Source: an uncultured Bacteroides sp.
Lineage (GTDB): Bacteria > Bacteroidota > Bacteroidia > Bacteroidales > Bacteroidaceae
DNA: 42,561 bases
Assembly (NCBI GenBank): GCA_905197435.1
Contig: CAJJYX010000005.1
Location: 1 to 42,561, forward strand
Reading direction: 5' to 3'
In this document: piece by piece, positions 15,002 to 23,837 of the stretch
How the letters are laid out: each line of letters starts with the position of its first letter
Numbering within the stretch: position 1 is the stretch's first letter
Notes under the pieces: generated by a model
The model's input: only the letters and a program-made list of their open reading frames with translations
What the model was told of the DNA's origin: nothing
Databases searched by the model: none
Made by a program: the position numbers and the translations under genes

Positions 15002-15706
15002 ATGAAACTCCCGAAACTTTTGCGGTTCCTCCGCAACATCATATTATTCTTCTTTATTTCCACTATCCTGGCGGTAGTGGTTTATCGTTTTATTCCTATT
15101 TACATCACGCCATTGATGGTTATCCGCAGCGTGCAGCAGGTCTTCAAGGGTGAAAGTCCGTGCTGGCACCACACGTGGGTATCTTCCGACAAGATATCCC
15201 CTCACCTGCCTATGGCCGTCATCGCCTCGGAAGACAACCGGTTTGCCACACACAACGGATTCGATTTCGTAGAAATAAAGAAAGCGATAAAGGAGAACGA
15301 AACAAGAAAGCGGAAACGGGGCGCAAGCACCATCAGCCAGCAGACAGCAAAGAATGTATTTCTATGGCCGCAATCCTCATGGGTACGCAAGGGGCTGGAA
15401 GTTTACTTCACCGTACTGATAGAGTTCTTCTGGCCCAAGGAGCGGATAATGGAGGTCTACCTCAACTCCATCGAGATGGGGAAAGGCATCTACGGTGCAC
15501 AAGCCGCCGCCCAATACAAATTCAAGACCACAGCAGCCAAGCTCTCTGCCGGACAATGCGCGCTGATAGCGGCAACACTGCCCAATCCGATACGCTTCGA
15601 CTCTGCGCATCCGTCCTCCTATATAAAGAAAAGACAAGGACAGATTCTGCGGTTGATGAAACTGGTACCCAAATTCCAGCTAAACAAAAAGCAGTCAAAA
15701 GAATAG
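15002..15706 (+). CDS. mtgA: monofunctional peptidoglycan glycosyltransferase
   Basis: A 234-aa GT51 enzyme that polymerises lipid II into glycan strands. One N-terminal helix (about residues 10-35) anchors it in the inner membrane. The conserved motifs are [15 protein letters not shown] with catalytic Glu77, [17 protein letters not shown], and [20 protein letters not shown]. No transpeptidase domain follows, so it is monofunctional. The frame is open to 14921, but the extra 27 residues come from the repeat region ([19 protein letters not shown]) and are not family-like, so I start at ATG 15002 ([12 protein letters not shown]). It converges on cydB with a terminator between. Confidence 0.92.
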   Translation: MKLPKLLRFLRNIILFFFISTILAVVVYRFIPIYITPLMVIRSVQQVFKGESPCWHHTWVSSDKISPHLPMAVIASEDNRFATHNGFDFVEIKKAIKENETRKRKRGASTISQQTAKNVFLWPQSSWVRKGLEVYFTVLIEFFWPKERIMEVYLNSIEMGKGIYGAQAAAQYKFKTTAAKLSAGQCALIAATLPNPIRFDSAHPSSYIKKRQGQILRLMKLVPKFQLNKKQSKE

Positions 15707-15707
15707 A

Positions 15708-15744
15708 GAGAGACTAAGGGTGAAGAATGTGGCCTTAGTCTCTC
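15708..15744. terminator. bidirectional terminator between mtgA and cydB
   Basis: A perfect 12-bp inverted repeat, GAGAGACTAAGG (15708-15719) and CCTTAGTCTCTC (15733-15744), with a 13-base loop. The flanks are pyrimidine-rich on the plus side (CCTCTCTTTAATTTT) and moderately T-rich on the minus side. It sits between two convergent genes, as expected for a shared terminator. Confidence 0.7.
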
Positions 15745-15762
15745 CCTCTCTTTAATTTTCAA

Positions 15763-16911
15763 TTAATACGCATGTCCCCCCTCTTCCATTTCTTTTGCAT
15801 CAATCTTACGATTGTCTATGCTCCGCCATGCATAGAAAATGTAGGCAAGAACAAAAGGAACAAGGATGGAGACATAAGCCATCACCTTCAGCGTAAACAA
15901 GCTCGAACAACTGTTTGCCAGTGTCAGTGAGCTTTGCAGGTCGTGAGTAGAGGGATAATAGGCTGTATTGTTATAACCCGCCACGAGCAGCAACGCCAAT
16001 ACTGTAAGCACCGTCCCTGCACCGGCAAACCAGATACCCTTATCGAATGCCGGCTTCCACAGCGTGCGGATAATGCCCCAGAGCACAGCCACCACACCTA
16101 TCAGGAATACAAGCAGTACCACCGGCATCTGCAGGAAGTTCGTCAGATATTTGTAAGGTTCCATAAACACCTCTCCCGTTTCCGGACGGACAGCATAGCC
16201 GTCGGCCACCAGCATACGGATGACGAAGGCCAGGAAGAACACCAGGAACAATGCAGTATTTCCCCAAAGCGAACGGCGGCAACGTCTCACTAAATCATCC
16301 TCATTGATGTTGTTGATAAAATAGAGTGCCCCCAAGATACGCGCCAGAAAGAAGACGGCCAGCCCCAGTACCACATTCCACGGATTGAGCAGCGCGTCAA
16401 GTCCATGCCAGCCGTTGGCCCACTGACTGATAACCGGCATCACCGTATCTGCCATATTCCCTTTATTGACATAAAATTCGGAGCCGGTGAAGAAAGTTGC
16501 CACCGCCCCTCCCAGCAATACCGGACCTACCACTCCATTTATTACCAGGAATGTACGATACGTCGTCTTGCCCAGTAAATTTCCTGCCTTCGACTGAAAT
16601 TCGTAGCTGACAGCCTGCAAGACAAAGCTGAACAGAATAATCATCCACAGCCAATAAGCCCCTCCGAAACTGGTACTATAAAACAGCGGAAACGAAGCAA
16701 AGAATGCACCTCCAAACGTAACAAGCGTAGTAAACGTGAATTCCCACTTCCGCCCCGTAGAGTTAATCATCATCTTCTTCTGTTCCTCCGTTTTTCCCAA
16801 ACAGAACAGAAGCGAATTACCTCCCTGCACAAACAGCAGGAATACCAAAAGCGCCCCCAGCAAAGAGACTACAAACCACCAATAGTGTTGAAGAAAAATA
16901 TAGGTATTCAT
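15763..16911 (-). CDS. cydB: cytochrome bd quinol oxidase subunit II
   Basis: A 382-aa inner-membrane protein with about nine helices. It stabilises haem binding by CydA in the high-affinity quinol oxidase that lets anaerobes such as Bacteroides respire nanomolar oxygen. Family marks include WWFVVSLLGALLVFLLFVQGG at the N-terminus, the GRKWEFTFTTLVTFGGAFFA loop and a late segment YNNTAYYPS. Length is normal. It begins 20 bases after the cydA stop, in a heptamer repeat tract. Confidence 0.93.
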   Translation of the reverse strand: MNTYIFLQHYWWFVVSLLGALLVFLLFVQGGNSLLFCLGKTEEQKKMMINSTGRKWEFTFTTLVTFGGAFFASFPLFYSTSFGGAYWLWMIILFSFVLQAVSYEFQSKAGNLLGKTTYRTFLVINGVVGPVLLGGAVATFFTGSEFYVNKGNMADTVMPVISQWANGWHGLDALLNPWNVVLGLAVFFLARILGALYFINNINEDDLVRRCRRSLWGNTALFLVFFLAFVIRMLVADGYAVRPETGEVFMEPYKYLTNFLQMPVVLLVFLIGVVAVLWGIIRTLWKPAFDKGIWFAGAGTVLTVLALLLVAGYNNTAYYPSTHDLQSSLTLANSCSSLFTLKVMAYVSILVPFVLAYIFYAWRSIDNRKIDAKEMEEGGHAY

Positions 16912-16912
16912 T

Positions 16913-16942
16913 GTGAGTTATGAGTTATTAGTTATAAGTTAT
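16913..16942. repeat. heptamer repeat tract at the cydA-cydB junction
   Basis: On the plus strand four to five 7-base units of the form ATNAGTT run in tandem (ATGAGTT, ATTAGTT, ATAAGTT). The tract includes the cydA stop codon and lies in the ribosome-binding region of cydB. A near copy lies upstream of cydA. Confidence 0.7.
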
Positions 16943-18494
16943 GGGATTCGACTTCCGGACCTTTGCGAATGGCTTTCAGCATAATCCCCACCTCGGCAAT
17001 CAGCATGACGGTGAAGAGGATGAGGAAAATGAAGAATGTGGTCTGCACAGAGCTGACATCCAGTTTAGAGATGGCGGCACTCGTAGGCAGCATGTCCTGT
17101 ATAGCCCACGGCTGGCGCCCGCACTCGGCCACCACCCAGCCGGCTTGTCCGGCAAGATAGCCCAGCGGAATGGTGAGCATGGCCACCCAATGCATCCACC
17201 GCATCCGTGACAAGTCTTTCTTATAGACCAGGAACAGCGCCACAATAAAGAAGAGGATGAAGTATCCACCCAAAATTACCATGACACGGAACATATAGAA
17301 CGTAAGCGGCACATTGGGCACCAACTCGTTCACATCCCTGATATAACCGTAACCGAAATAGGCTACATTCTCTTTCAACACTCTGGCTGCCACCTCTGCA
17401 CCTGCATCGTTGCCCACAGCCTTGGCTGCACGGTAAGCGGCAAATGCACCGATAGCCGTTTTCCCTTTTTCTATTTTCTCTTCGGCCGAAAGCGCCACGG
17501 TACCGTCCTCCAACGGATAACCGCCTTGCAGCAGGTCGTTGATGCCGGGAACGAAAGCATCCATCTTCCGCTCGGCAAGCAGTGACAGCATCTTTGGGAT
17601 TTCTACACGGAAAAGGAATGGGCTCACCCCATCCTGCGGCGTTTTCTTATCGGGATTCAGCAAGCCGAACGCAACCAATCCCGCACCCTGCTGTCCGTCA
17701 TAATAACCTTCCATGGCAGCCAGCTTCATCGGCTGCTTCTGCGCCACCTGATAGCCCGAACCATCACCTGTCCAGGCAGACAGCACGGCGGCACACAAAC
17801 CTACCCATGCAGCAATCTTGACGCTTGCCAGCGCAAACTTCTTTTCGCGCTTCTTCCACAAATACCAACAACTTACGCCTACCACAAACACTGCTGCCAG
17901 CACCCATCCGGACAATACACTGTGGAAGAACTTGTTGACAGCCATCGGTGAAGTTGCCACCGCCCAGAAATCCACCATCTCGTTGCGGGCTGTATCAGGA
18001 TTGAACTCCATCCCTACGGGATTCTGCATCCACGCATTGGCAACCAGAATCCACCAGGCAGAAATCGTGGCACCCAGCCCCGTGAGCCAAGTGGATGCCA
18101 AGTGAAAACGCTTGCTCACCTTGTCCCAACCAAAGAACATGACAGCAATGAACGTTGCTTCCATAAAGAAAGCCAAAATTCCTTCGATGGCAAGAGGCGC
18201 ACCGAAGATGTCGCCCACAAACCAACTGTAATTACTCCAATTCGTACCGAATTCAAACTCCAGAATGATGCCGGTTGCCACACCGATGGCAAAGTTAATG
18301 CCGAAAATCTTCATCCAGAACTTGGCAGTACGTTTCCAAAATTCATCACCCGTACGGTAGTATGCCGTCTCCATGATGCCCATAATTACCGCCAGCCCAA
18401 GTGTCAGCGGCACGAAAATCCAATGATAGATGGCTGTCAGAGCAAATTGGGCTCTCGACCAGTCAATCAGAGAAGTGTCAATGTGTTCAAGCAT
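16932..18494 (-). CDS. cydA: cytochrome bd quinol oxidase subunit I
   Basis: A 520-aa inner-membrane subunit that binds haems b558, b595 and d and oxidises quinol. It begins DTSLIDWSRAQFALTAIYHW, where the His ligates haem in the family; other family segments are GVATGIILEFEFGTNWSNYSWFVGDIFGAPLAIEG in two stretches, FMEATFIAVMFFGW and the quinol-side region near YQVAQKQPMKLAAMEG. The C-terminal part has GYLAGQAGWVVAECGRQPW, typical of CydA. The Q-loop is of the short type. Operon DUF4492-cydA-cydB. Confidence 0.95.
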   Translation of the reverse strand: MLEHIDTSLIDWSRAQFALTAIYHWIFVPLTLGLAVIMGIMETAYYRTGDEFWKRTAKFWMKIFGINFAIGVATGIILEFEFGTNWSNYSWFVGDIFGAPLAIEGILAFFMEATFIAVMFFGWDKVSKRFHLASTWLTGLGATISAWWILVANAWMQNPVGMEFNPDTARNEMVDFWAVATSPMAVNKFFHSVLSGWVLAAVFVVGVSCWYLWKKREKKFALASVKIAAWVGLCAAVLSAWTGDGSGYQVAQKQPMKLAAMEGYYDGQQGAGLVAFGLLNPDKKTPQDGVSPFLFRVEIPKMLSLLAERKMDAFVPGINDLLQGGYPLEDGTVALSAEEKIEKGKTAIGAFAAYRAAKAVGNDAGAEVAARVLKENVAYFGYGYIRDVNELVPNVPLTFYMFRVMVILGGYFILFFIVALFLVYKKDLSRMRWMHWVAMLTIPLGYLAGQAGWVVAECGRQPWAIQDMLPTSAAISKLDVSSVQTTFFIFLILFTVMLIAEVGIMLKAIRKGPEVESHNL

Positions 18495-18500
18495 AAGAAT

Positions 18501-18528
18501 TAAGTTATGAGTTATGAGTTATAAGTTA
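18501..18528. repeat. heptamer repeat tract upstream of cydA
   Basis: Four tandem 7-base units on the plus strand (TAAGTTA, TGAGTTA, TGAGTTA, TAAGTTA). The tract fills most of the 45-base gap between the DUF4492 gene and cydA and lies just before the cydA start. It nearly matches the tract at 16913, so cydA is flanked by similar direct repeats. Confidence 0.75.
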
Positions 18529-18539
18529 TTTGCTGAGAG

Positions 18540-18779
18540 TTATCGAGGAGGTAGAAGGTAGCTGCCCATACTCCGGTGAATAAGCTCATTACTGACATAG
18601 CCTTCCTTGTCGTCACCCACTGCGGGGGTATTCAAAAATCGTGGGAAAAAGAAAAGACGGAGAATAAAGAACATGATGAATAATTTCACAAAAATGATAA
18701 GCCACAAAGTACGCCCCAGTGTCATACTTCGAAAACCTTCCAAATAAAAGTTCCAGATGTTTACCACAGTCCGTTTCAT
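18540..18779 (-). CDS. DUF4492 small membrane protein at the head of the cyd operon
   Basis: A 79-aa protein beginning MKRTVVNIWNFYLEGFRSMT, with one strong hydrophobic helix (about residues 24-46, LWLIIFVKLFIMFFILRLFFFP) and a soluble tail. It resembles DUF4492, a family I know from Bacteroidetes, where it precedes cydA. Its constant place in the operon suggests a role in bd oxidase assembly or stability, comparable in concept to CydX, but it is longer and unrelated by eye. First gene after the cyd promoter. Confidence 0.8.
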   Translation of the reverse strand: MKRTVVNIWNFYLEGFRSMTLGRTLWLIIFVKLFIMFFILRLFFFPRFLNTPAVGDDKEGYVSNELIHRSMGSYLLPPR

Positions 18780-18802
18780 ACCGGTTAAGATTATAATGAT
18801 TA

Positions 18803-18834
18803 CAAATATAAAATACTTTTATATAAAGAACAAA
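18803..18834 (-). promoter_or_regulatory. consensus promoter of the DUF4492-cydAB operon
   Basis: On the minus strand TTTG (18834-18831), exactly 20 bases, then TATATTTG (18810-18803). Predicted start near 18799, a leader of about 20 bases. No obvious operator is seen in the flanks. Confidence 0.75.
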
Positions 18835-18929
18835 TAAAAAGGTGAAAAGTTGAACAGGAAAAAGACTTCTGCCGTTCATCGACACAAAAAAGATTTTAGG
18901 CGGGGAAAACTCCCCCAACGTCTATCACT

Positions 18930-18969
18930 TTTGCATACCTTTCTCCACCCCGCTACATTTGCAAATGTA
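18930..18969 (+). promoter_or_regulatory. efflux operon promoter with a palindrome over the -7 element
   Basis: TTTG (18930-18933), exactly 20 bases, then TACATTTG (18954-18961): a full consensus promoter with a start near 18965. The -7 element is the left half of a perfect 16-bp palindrome (TACATTTG CAAATGTA, 18954-18969) that also covers the predicted start site. A protein bound there would block the polymerase, so a repressor operator is plausible. The leader to ATG 18991 is about 26 bases. Confidence 0.72.
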
Positions 18970-18990
18970 AAACCATAGAATAATGAAGAT

Positions 18991-20391
18991 ATGATGAACG
19001 TAAAAAGATTGACAGTGATAGCGCTATGCATGGCAAGCTGCATGGGAGTGTCCGCCCAAAACGACACTTCCATGCAGACGCCCGGCAGCTCCGAGCAGCC
19101 TGCCGACAGCCTGCCTGCCCAATGGGATTTGCAGACCTGCATCGACTATGCCTTGCAGCAGAACATCACCATCCGCAAAAACCGCCTCAGCGCGGAAAGT
19201 GCCCAGGTAGATGTAAAGACCGCCCGGGCTGCCCTCTTCCCCAGCCTCTCGGCCAGTGTAAGCCAACGTATCGTGAACCGCCCGAAGAGCGAGACGAACA
19301 CCATCATCGACGGTGACAACATCACCAGCAGCCAAAGCAAGACTTCCTACAACGGCAGCTACGGCATCGACGCCAACTGGACCCTCTACAACGGTGGAAA
19401 GCGTCTCAACACCATCAAGCAGCAACAACTGAACAACCGCATTGCCGAACTCAGCGTGGCCCAAAGCGAAAACAGCATTGAAGAAAACATCGCACAGACC
19501 TACGTGCAGATACTCTACGCTGCCGAAGCTGTGAAAGTGAACGAATCCACACTGGAAGTGAGCCAGGCCGAATGCGAACGTGCCCGCCAGCTCTTCGAGG
19601 CAGGAAGCATAGCCAAGAGCGACCTGGCACAATTGGAAGCCCAAGTGAGCACCGACAAGTACCAACTGGTGACAGCACAAGCCACTCTGCAAGATTACAA
19701 GCTGCAACTGAAACAACTTCTGGAGCTGGACGGCGAAGCTGAAATGAACCTATACATCCCCGCCCTCGGCACGGAAAATGTACTGGCACCCCTGCCCTCC
19801 AAGACAGACGTTTACCGTTCGGCCCTCGTGCTGCGTCCCGAAATAGAGGCCGGCAAACTGAACATACAGACTTCGGACCTCGACATCAAGATTGCCCGCT
19901 CAGGCTATCTGCCTACTCTGAGCCTGACTGCCGGCATCGGAACCAGCCATGCCAACGGCAATGACTTCACCTTCAGCGAGCAAATCAAGCAGAACTGGAA
20001 CAACTCGCTGGGATTCACCGTAAGCGTGCCCATCTTCAACAACCGGCAGACCAAAAGTGCCATAGAGAAAGCCAAGATTCAGAAGCAGACCAGCGAGCTG
20101 GACCTTCTGGACAACCAAAAGACACTGTACAAAACCATCGAATCCCTCTGGCTCGATGCCAACAGCGCCCAACAGCGCTACGCCGCCGCCACGGAGAAAC
20201 TGAAAAGTACACAGACCAGCTATGAACTGGTTCAAGAACAGTTCAACCTGGGCATGAAAAATACCGTAGAACTGCTGACGGAAAAAAACAATCTGCTCAA
20301 CGCACAGCAGGAAACGCTGCAAGCCAAGTACATGACCATACTGAACATACAGTTACTGAAGTTTTATCAAGGAGAAAAAATCGAACTATAA
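18991..20391 (+). CDS. TolC family outer-membrane efflux protein
   Basis: A 466-aa outer-membrane channel. Signal peptide of about 23 residues ending in VSAQ. Two related halves, each with an OEP domain: LQTCIDYALQQNITIRKNRL with long helices to about residue 240, then a second half from about 270 (SALVLRPEIEAGKLNIQTS). NLGMKNTVELLTEKNNLLNAQ is a typical TolC helix segment. It would join the MacA-like adaptor and ABC transporter encoded next into a pump spanning both membranes. 12 bases separate it from the next gene. Substrate unknown. Confidence 0.92.
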   Translation: MMNVKRLTVIALCMASCMGVSAQNDTSMQTPGSSEQPADSLPAQWDLQTCIDYALQQNITIRKNRLSAESAQVDVKTARAALFPSLSASVSQRIVNRPKSETNTIIDGDNITSSQSKTSYNGSYGIDANWTLYNGGKRLNTIKQQQLNNRIAELSVAQSENSIEENIAQTYVQILYAAEAVKVNESTLEVSQAECERARQLFEAGSIAKSDLAQLEAQVSTDKYQLVTAQATLQDYKLQLKQLLELDGEAEMNLYIPALGTENVLAPLPSKTDVYRSALVLRPEIEAGKLNIQTSDLDIKIARSGYLPTLSLTAGIGTSHANGNDFTFSEQIKQNWNNSLGFTVSVPIFNNRQTKSAIEKAKIQKQTSELDLLDNQKTLYKTIESLWLDANSAQQRYAAATEKLKSTQTSYELVQEQFNLGMKNTVELLTEKNNLLNAQQETLQAKYMTILNIQLLKFYQGEKIEL

Positions 20392-20403
20392 TACCTTATA
20401 TAT

Positions 20404-21636
20404 ATGAATAAAAAAAGAATCATCCTCATTGCCGTAGCCGCCGCAATCATAGTGGGCGGCAGTGTATGGCTCTTCGGTGGTGCCAAGGCCAAGCACAAAG
20501 TGACCTACGCCACAGCCACCATCAATAAAGGCGAGATTTCCGAATCCGTGACAGCTACGGGAACCATCGAACCGGTGACGGAAGTGGAAGTGGGTACCCA
20601 GGTGAGCGGTATCATCGACAAGATTTATGTAGACTACAACTCTGTCGTAACCAAAGGCCAGCTCATAGCCGAAATGGACCGTGTGACACTGCAAAGCGAA
20701 CTGGCTTCGCAACGTGCCGCCTATAACGGTGCTAAAGCCGAATACGAATACCAAAAGAAGCTTTATGAGCGCAACAAGACTCTGAACGAGAAGCAACTCA
20801 TCGCTGCAACCGATTATGAACAGTCTGTCTACAACTACGAGAAAGCCAAGAGCAATTACGAAAGCAGCCAGGCTTCACTGGCAAAGGCCGAACGCAATCT
20901 GTCGTACGCCACCATCACCTCCCCCATCGACGGCGTAGTCATCAGCCGCGACGTGGAAGCAGGACAGACGGTAGCCTCCGGCTTCGAAACGCCGACACTG
21001 TTCACCATCGCCGCCGACCTGACACAGATGCAGGTTGTGGCCGATGTGGATGAGGCCGACATAGGCGGTGTGGAAGAAGGACAACGCGCCACGTTCACCG
21101 TAGACGCCTATCCGAATGATGTGTTCGAGGGAGTGGTTACGCAAATCCGTCTGGGAGACGCCTCTTCAAGCAGCACATCGAGCACGTCGACCAATACAGT
21201 CGTGACTTACGAGGTAGTCATCTCCGCCCACAACCCCGACCTGAAGCTGAAACCCCGCCTGACGGCAAACGTCACCATCTTCACCCTCGACCGCAAGGAT
21301 GTGTTATGCGTTCCAGCCCGCGCCCTGCGTTTCAATCCCGAAAAACCGCTTATAGGCAACAATGACATTGTGAAAGATTGCAAAGGGGAACACAAGCTCT
21401 GGACCCGCGAAGGCAACACCTTCACCGCCCATCCTGTGGAAATCGGCATTTCAAACGGAGCCAGCACGGAAATCATCAGCGGTATCAGCGAGGGTACCGT
21501 GGTTGTGACCGAGGCCACCATCGGTGCCATGCCCGGCAGCAATGCTCCGGATATGAGCCAGGAAGCCCCCGGCGGTGAGAAGAGTCCGTTCATGCCTGGC
21601 CCTCCGGGAAGCAACAAAAAGAAGAACGGGAAATAA
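20404..21636 (+). CDS. MacA-like periplasmic adaptor (HlyD/RND type)
   Basis: A 410-aa membrane-fusion protein with an N-terminal helix (about residues 5-23). A lipoyl half (EVGTQVSGIIDKIYVDYN) is followed by a coiled-coil hairpin of about residues 95-160 rich in A, E, K and Q, the second lipoyl half (YATITSPIDGVVISRDVE), and beta-barrel and membrane-proximal domains. The end is Pro/Gly-rich with a basic tail (GPPGSNKKKNGK). It is followed by an ATPase and a permease rather than an RND pump, so it is the MacA type. It bridges the inner-membrane transporter to the TolC-like channel. Confidence 0.9.
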   Translation: MNKKRIILIAVAAAIIVGGSVWLFGGAKAKHKVTYATATINKGEISESVTATGTIEPVTEVEVGTQVSGIIDKIYVDYNSVVTKGQLIAEMDRVTLQSELASQRAAYNGAKAEYEYQKKLYERNKTLNEKQLIAATDYEQSVYNYEKAKSNYESSQASLAKAERNLSYATITSPIDGVVISRDVEAGQTVASGFETPTLFTIAADLTQMQVVADVDEADIGGVEEGQRATFTVDAYPNDVFEGVVTQIRLGDASSSSTSSTSTNTVVTYEVVISAHNPDLKLKPRLTANVTIFTLDRKDVLCVPARALRFNPEKPLIGNNDIVKDCKGEHKLWTREGNTFTAHPVEIGISNGASTEIISGISEGTVVVTEATIGAMPGSNAPDMSQEAPGGEKSPFMPGPPGSNKKKNGK

Positions 21637-21651
21637 CACAAAAAAAGAATT

Positions 21652-22398
21652 ATGAGCAAAGTAGTCATTGAACTCCAAAATATCAAACGGAACTTCCAGG
21701 TGGGAGACGAAACCGTGCATGCCCTGCGTGGCGTTTCGTTCACCATCAGGGAAGGTGAGTTTGTCACCATCATGGGAACATCGGGTTCCGGGAAATCGAC
21801 TCTGCTGAATACCCTCGGCTGCCTCGATACGCCCACCAGCGGTGAATACCTGCTGGATGGCATCCCCGTGCGCACCATGAGCAAACCACAACGTGCCGTA
21901 CTGCGCAACCGTAAAATCGGTTTCGTATTCCAAAACTACAACCTGCTGCCCAAAACCACTGCCGTGGAGAATGTAGAGCTTCCGTTGATGTACAACTCCG
22001 CCGTCTCGGCCTCCGAACGCAGACGCCGTGCCATCGAAGCACTGCAAGCAGTAGGGCTGGGCGACCGCCTGGAGCATAAGTCAAACCAGATGTCCGGCGG
22101 ACAGATGCAGCGTGTAGCCATTGCGCGTGCCTTGGTGAACAATCCTGCCGTTATCCTGGCGGACGAAGCCACGGGTAACCTGGACACGCGCACCTCTTTC
22201 GAAATCCTGGTTCTGTTCCAAAAGCTGCATGCCGAAGGGCGTACCATCATTTTCGTGACGCACAACCCCGAGATAGCCCAGTACAGCAGCCGCAACATCG
22301 TGCTGCGTGACGGGCAAATCAAGGACGACAAAATAAATACCAACATTCAGAATGCAGCCGAAGCCTTGGCTGCATTGCCTAAACAGGAGGAAGACTAA
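21652..22398 (+). CDS. MacB-type ABC transporter ATPase subunit
   Basis: A 248-aa ATPase of the LolD/MacB group. Walker A GTSGSGKSTLLN, Q-loop FVFQNYNLLP, signature [15 protein letters not shown], Walker B VILADEATGNLD, H-loop FVTHNPEIA. In E. coli MacB the ATPase is fused to the permease; here the two are separate, as is common in Bacteroidetes. The stop codon overlaps the permease start by one base (TAATG), a sign of coupled translation. It powers a mechanotransmission-type export. Confidence 0.93.
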   Translation: MSKVVIELQNIKRNFQVGDETVHALRGVSFTIREGEFVTIMGTSGSGKSTLLNTLGCLDTPTSGEYLLDGIPVRTMSKPQRAVLRNRKIGFVFQNYNLLPKTTAVENVELPLMYNSAVSASERRRRAIEALQAVGLGDRLEHKSNQMSGGQMQRVAIARALVNNPAVILADEATGNLDTRTSFEILVLFQKLHAEGRTIIFVTHNPEIAQYSSRNIVLRDGQIKDDKINTNIQNAAEALAALPKQEED

Positions 22399-23618
22399 TG
22401 AACGGAACAAATCTTTTCAAAATAGCCCTGCGTGCCCTGAACAACAACAAGCTGCGCGCATTCCTCACCATGCTGGGCATCATCATCGGTGTGGCTTCCG
22501 TCATCACGATGCTTGCCATCGGACAAGGTTCGAAGAAAAGCATCCAGGCGCAAATTTCCGAAATGGGTTCCAACATGATCATGATTCACCCGGGAGCAGA
22601 CATGCGTGGCGGTGTCCGTCAAGACCCCAGCGCCATGCAGACCCTGAAGCTGACCGATTACGAAGCACTGCGCAACGAAACCAATTTCTTATCCGCCGTC
22701 AGCCCCAATGTCTCCTCCAGCGGACAGCTCATCGCGGGCAACAACAACTACCCCTCTTCCGTGAGCGGTGTCGGTACGGATTATCTTGAAATCCGGCAGC
22801 TCAGTGTAGAGAACGGCGAGATGTTCGACGAAGCCGACATACAGACTTCTGCCAAGGTGTGCGTCATCGGAAAGACTATCCAAGACAACCTTTTCCCCGG
22901 CGGAGAGGACCCCGTAGGGCGTATCATACGATTCAACCAGATTCCTTTCCGTGTGGTGGGCGTACTGAAGTCCAAGGGCTACAACTCCATGGGCATGGAC
23001 CAGGACGACGTCGTACTTGCTCCTTACACCACCGTCATGAAACGTTTGCTGGCTCAGACCTATCTCAGCGGCATCTTCGCCTCCGCCCTCACCGAGGACA
23101 TGACGGACAATGCCACCGAAGAAATCACCGAAATACTGCGCCGCAACCACAAGCTGAAAGCCAGTGACGACGACGACTTCACCATCCGCAGTCAGCAGGA
23201 ACTCAGCAGCATGCTGAACTCCACCACCGACCTGATGACTACGTTGCTTGCCTGCATCGCCGGCATCTCACTCGTTGTAGGCGGCATCGGCATCATGAAC
23301 ATCATGTATGTATCGGTCACGGAACGTACACGCGAAATCGGCCTGCGCATGAGCGTCGGAGCCCGCGGTGTCGACATCTTGAGCCAGTTCCTGATCGAGG
23401 CCATCCTTATCAGCATCACCGGAGGCATCATCGGTGTCATCATCGGTTGCGGTGCCAGCTGGGTAGTGAAAAGCGTTGCCCACTGGCCCATCTTCATACA
23501 GCCGTGGAGTGTATTCCTCTCCTTTGCCGTATGTACCGTTACCGGTGTGTTCTTCGGCTGGTATCCTGCCAAGAAAGCTGCCGACCTCGACCCGATAGAG
23601 GCGATACGATACGAGTAA
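22398..23618 (+). CDS. MacB/FtsX-type ABC transporter permease
   Basis: A 406-aa inner-membrane protein with the MacB plan: helix 1 at about 20-40 (FLTMLGIIIGVASVITMLAI), a large periplasmic domain (about 50-270), then three C-terminal helices (about 280-400). The N-terminal part (ALRALNNNKLRAFLTMLGII) and the end (VFFGWYPAKKAADLDPIEAIRYE) are family marks. It forms the inner-membrane part of the tripartite pump. No frame damage. Confidence 0.93.
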   Translation: MNGTNLFKIALRALNNNKLRAFLTMLGIIIGVASVITMLAIGQGSKKSIQAQISEMGSNMIMIHPGADMRGGVRQDPSAMQTLKLTDYEALRNETNFLSAVSPNVSSSGQLIAGNNNYPSSVSGVGTDYLEIRQLSVENGEMFDEADIQTSAKVCVIGKTIQDNLFPGGEDPVGRIIRFNQIPFRVVGVLKSKGYNSMGMDQDDVVLAPYTTVMKRLLAQTYLSGIFASALTEDMTDNATEEITEILRRNHKLKASDDDDFTIRSQQELSSMLNSTTDLMTTLLACIAGISLVVGGIGIMNIMYVSVTERTREIGLRMSVGARGVDILSQFLIEAILISITGGIIGVIIGCGASWVVKSVAHWPIFIQPWSVFLSFAVCTVTGVFFGWYPAKKAADLDPIEAIRYE

Positions 23619-23720
23619 TATTCCCTTTGCCGGAGGAAGCAAGCAAAATACTTGCCAGACATAAAGGAAAAACTTTCCGGCAACACGTGGAAAAATTGCA
23701 CGAAACAAAAGACTATCTCT

Positions 23721-23837
23721 GTTCCAAGCCTTGGGATACACATCCGCAGGCTTGGAACAGATATCCATAACCTTGGAACATGTATCCACAGGCTGCGGAC
23801 GGAAAAAGTTCCGCAGATGGATATTTCCAATATCCAT
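23721..23837. promoter_or_regulatory. 21-bp direct repeats and inverted repeats before the LytTR kinase gene
   Basis: Three tandem 21-bp units begin at 23730, 23751 and 23772: CTTGGGATACACATCCGCAGG, then two starting CTTGGAACA and each carrying a TATCCA core. GTTCCAAGCC (23721) is the exact inverse of GGCTTGGAAC (23749). Then follow a 7-bp hairpin (CTGCGGA 23793-23799 with TCCGCAG 23810-23816) and a perfect 9-bp inverted repeat (ATGGATATT 23817-23825, TCC, AATATCCAT 23829-23837). LytTR regulators such as AgrA bind 9-bp direct repeats spaced about 21 bp start to start, so this is a candidate autoregulatory site for the neighbouring pair. The rest of the 244-base gap shows nothing clear. Confidence 0.6.

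Noticed and set aside
18540..18779. Calling the DUF4492 gene cydX.
   Set aside because: CydX is about 37 residues and follows cydB; this protein is 79 residues, precedes cydA and shows no similarity by eye.
23730..23792. Possible CRISPR array from three tandem 21-bp units.
   Set aside because: The units are adjacent without spacers, diverged, and no cas genes are near.
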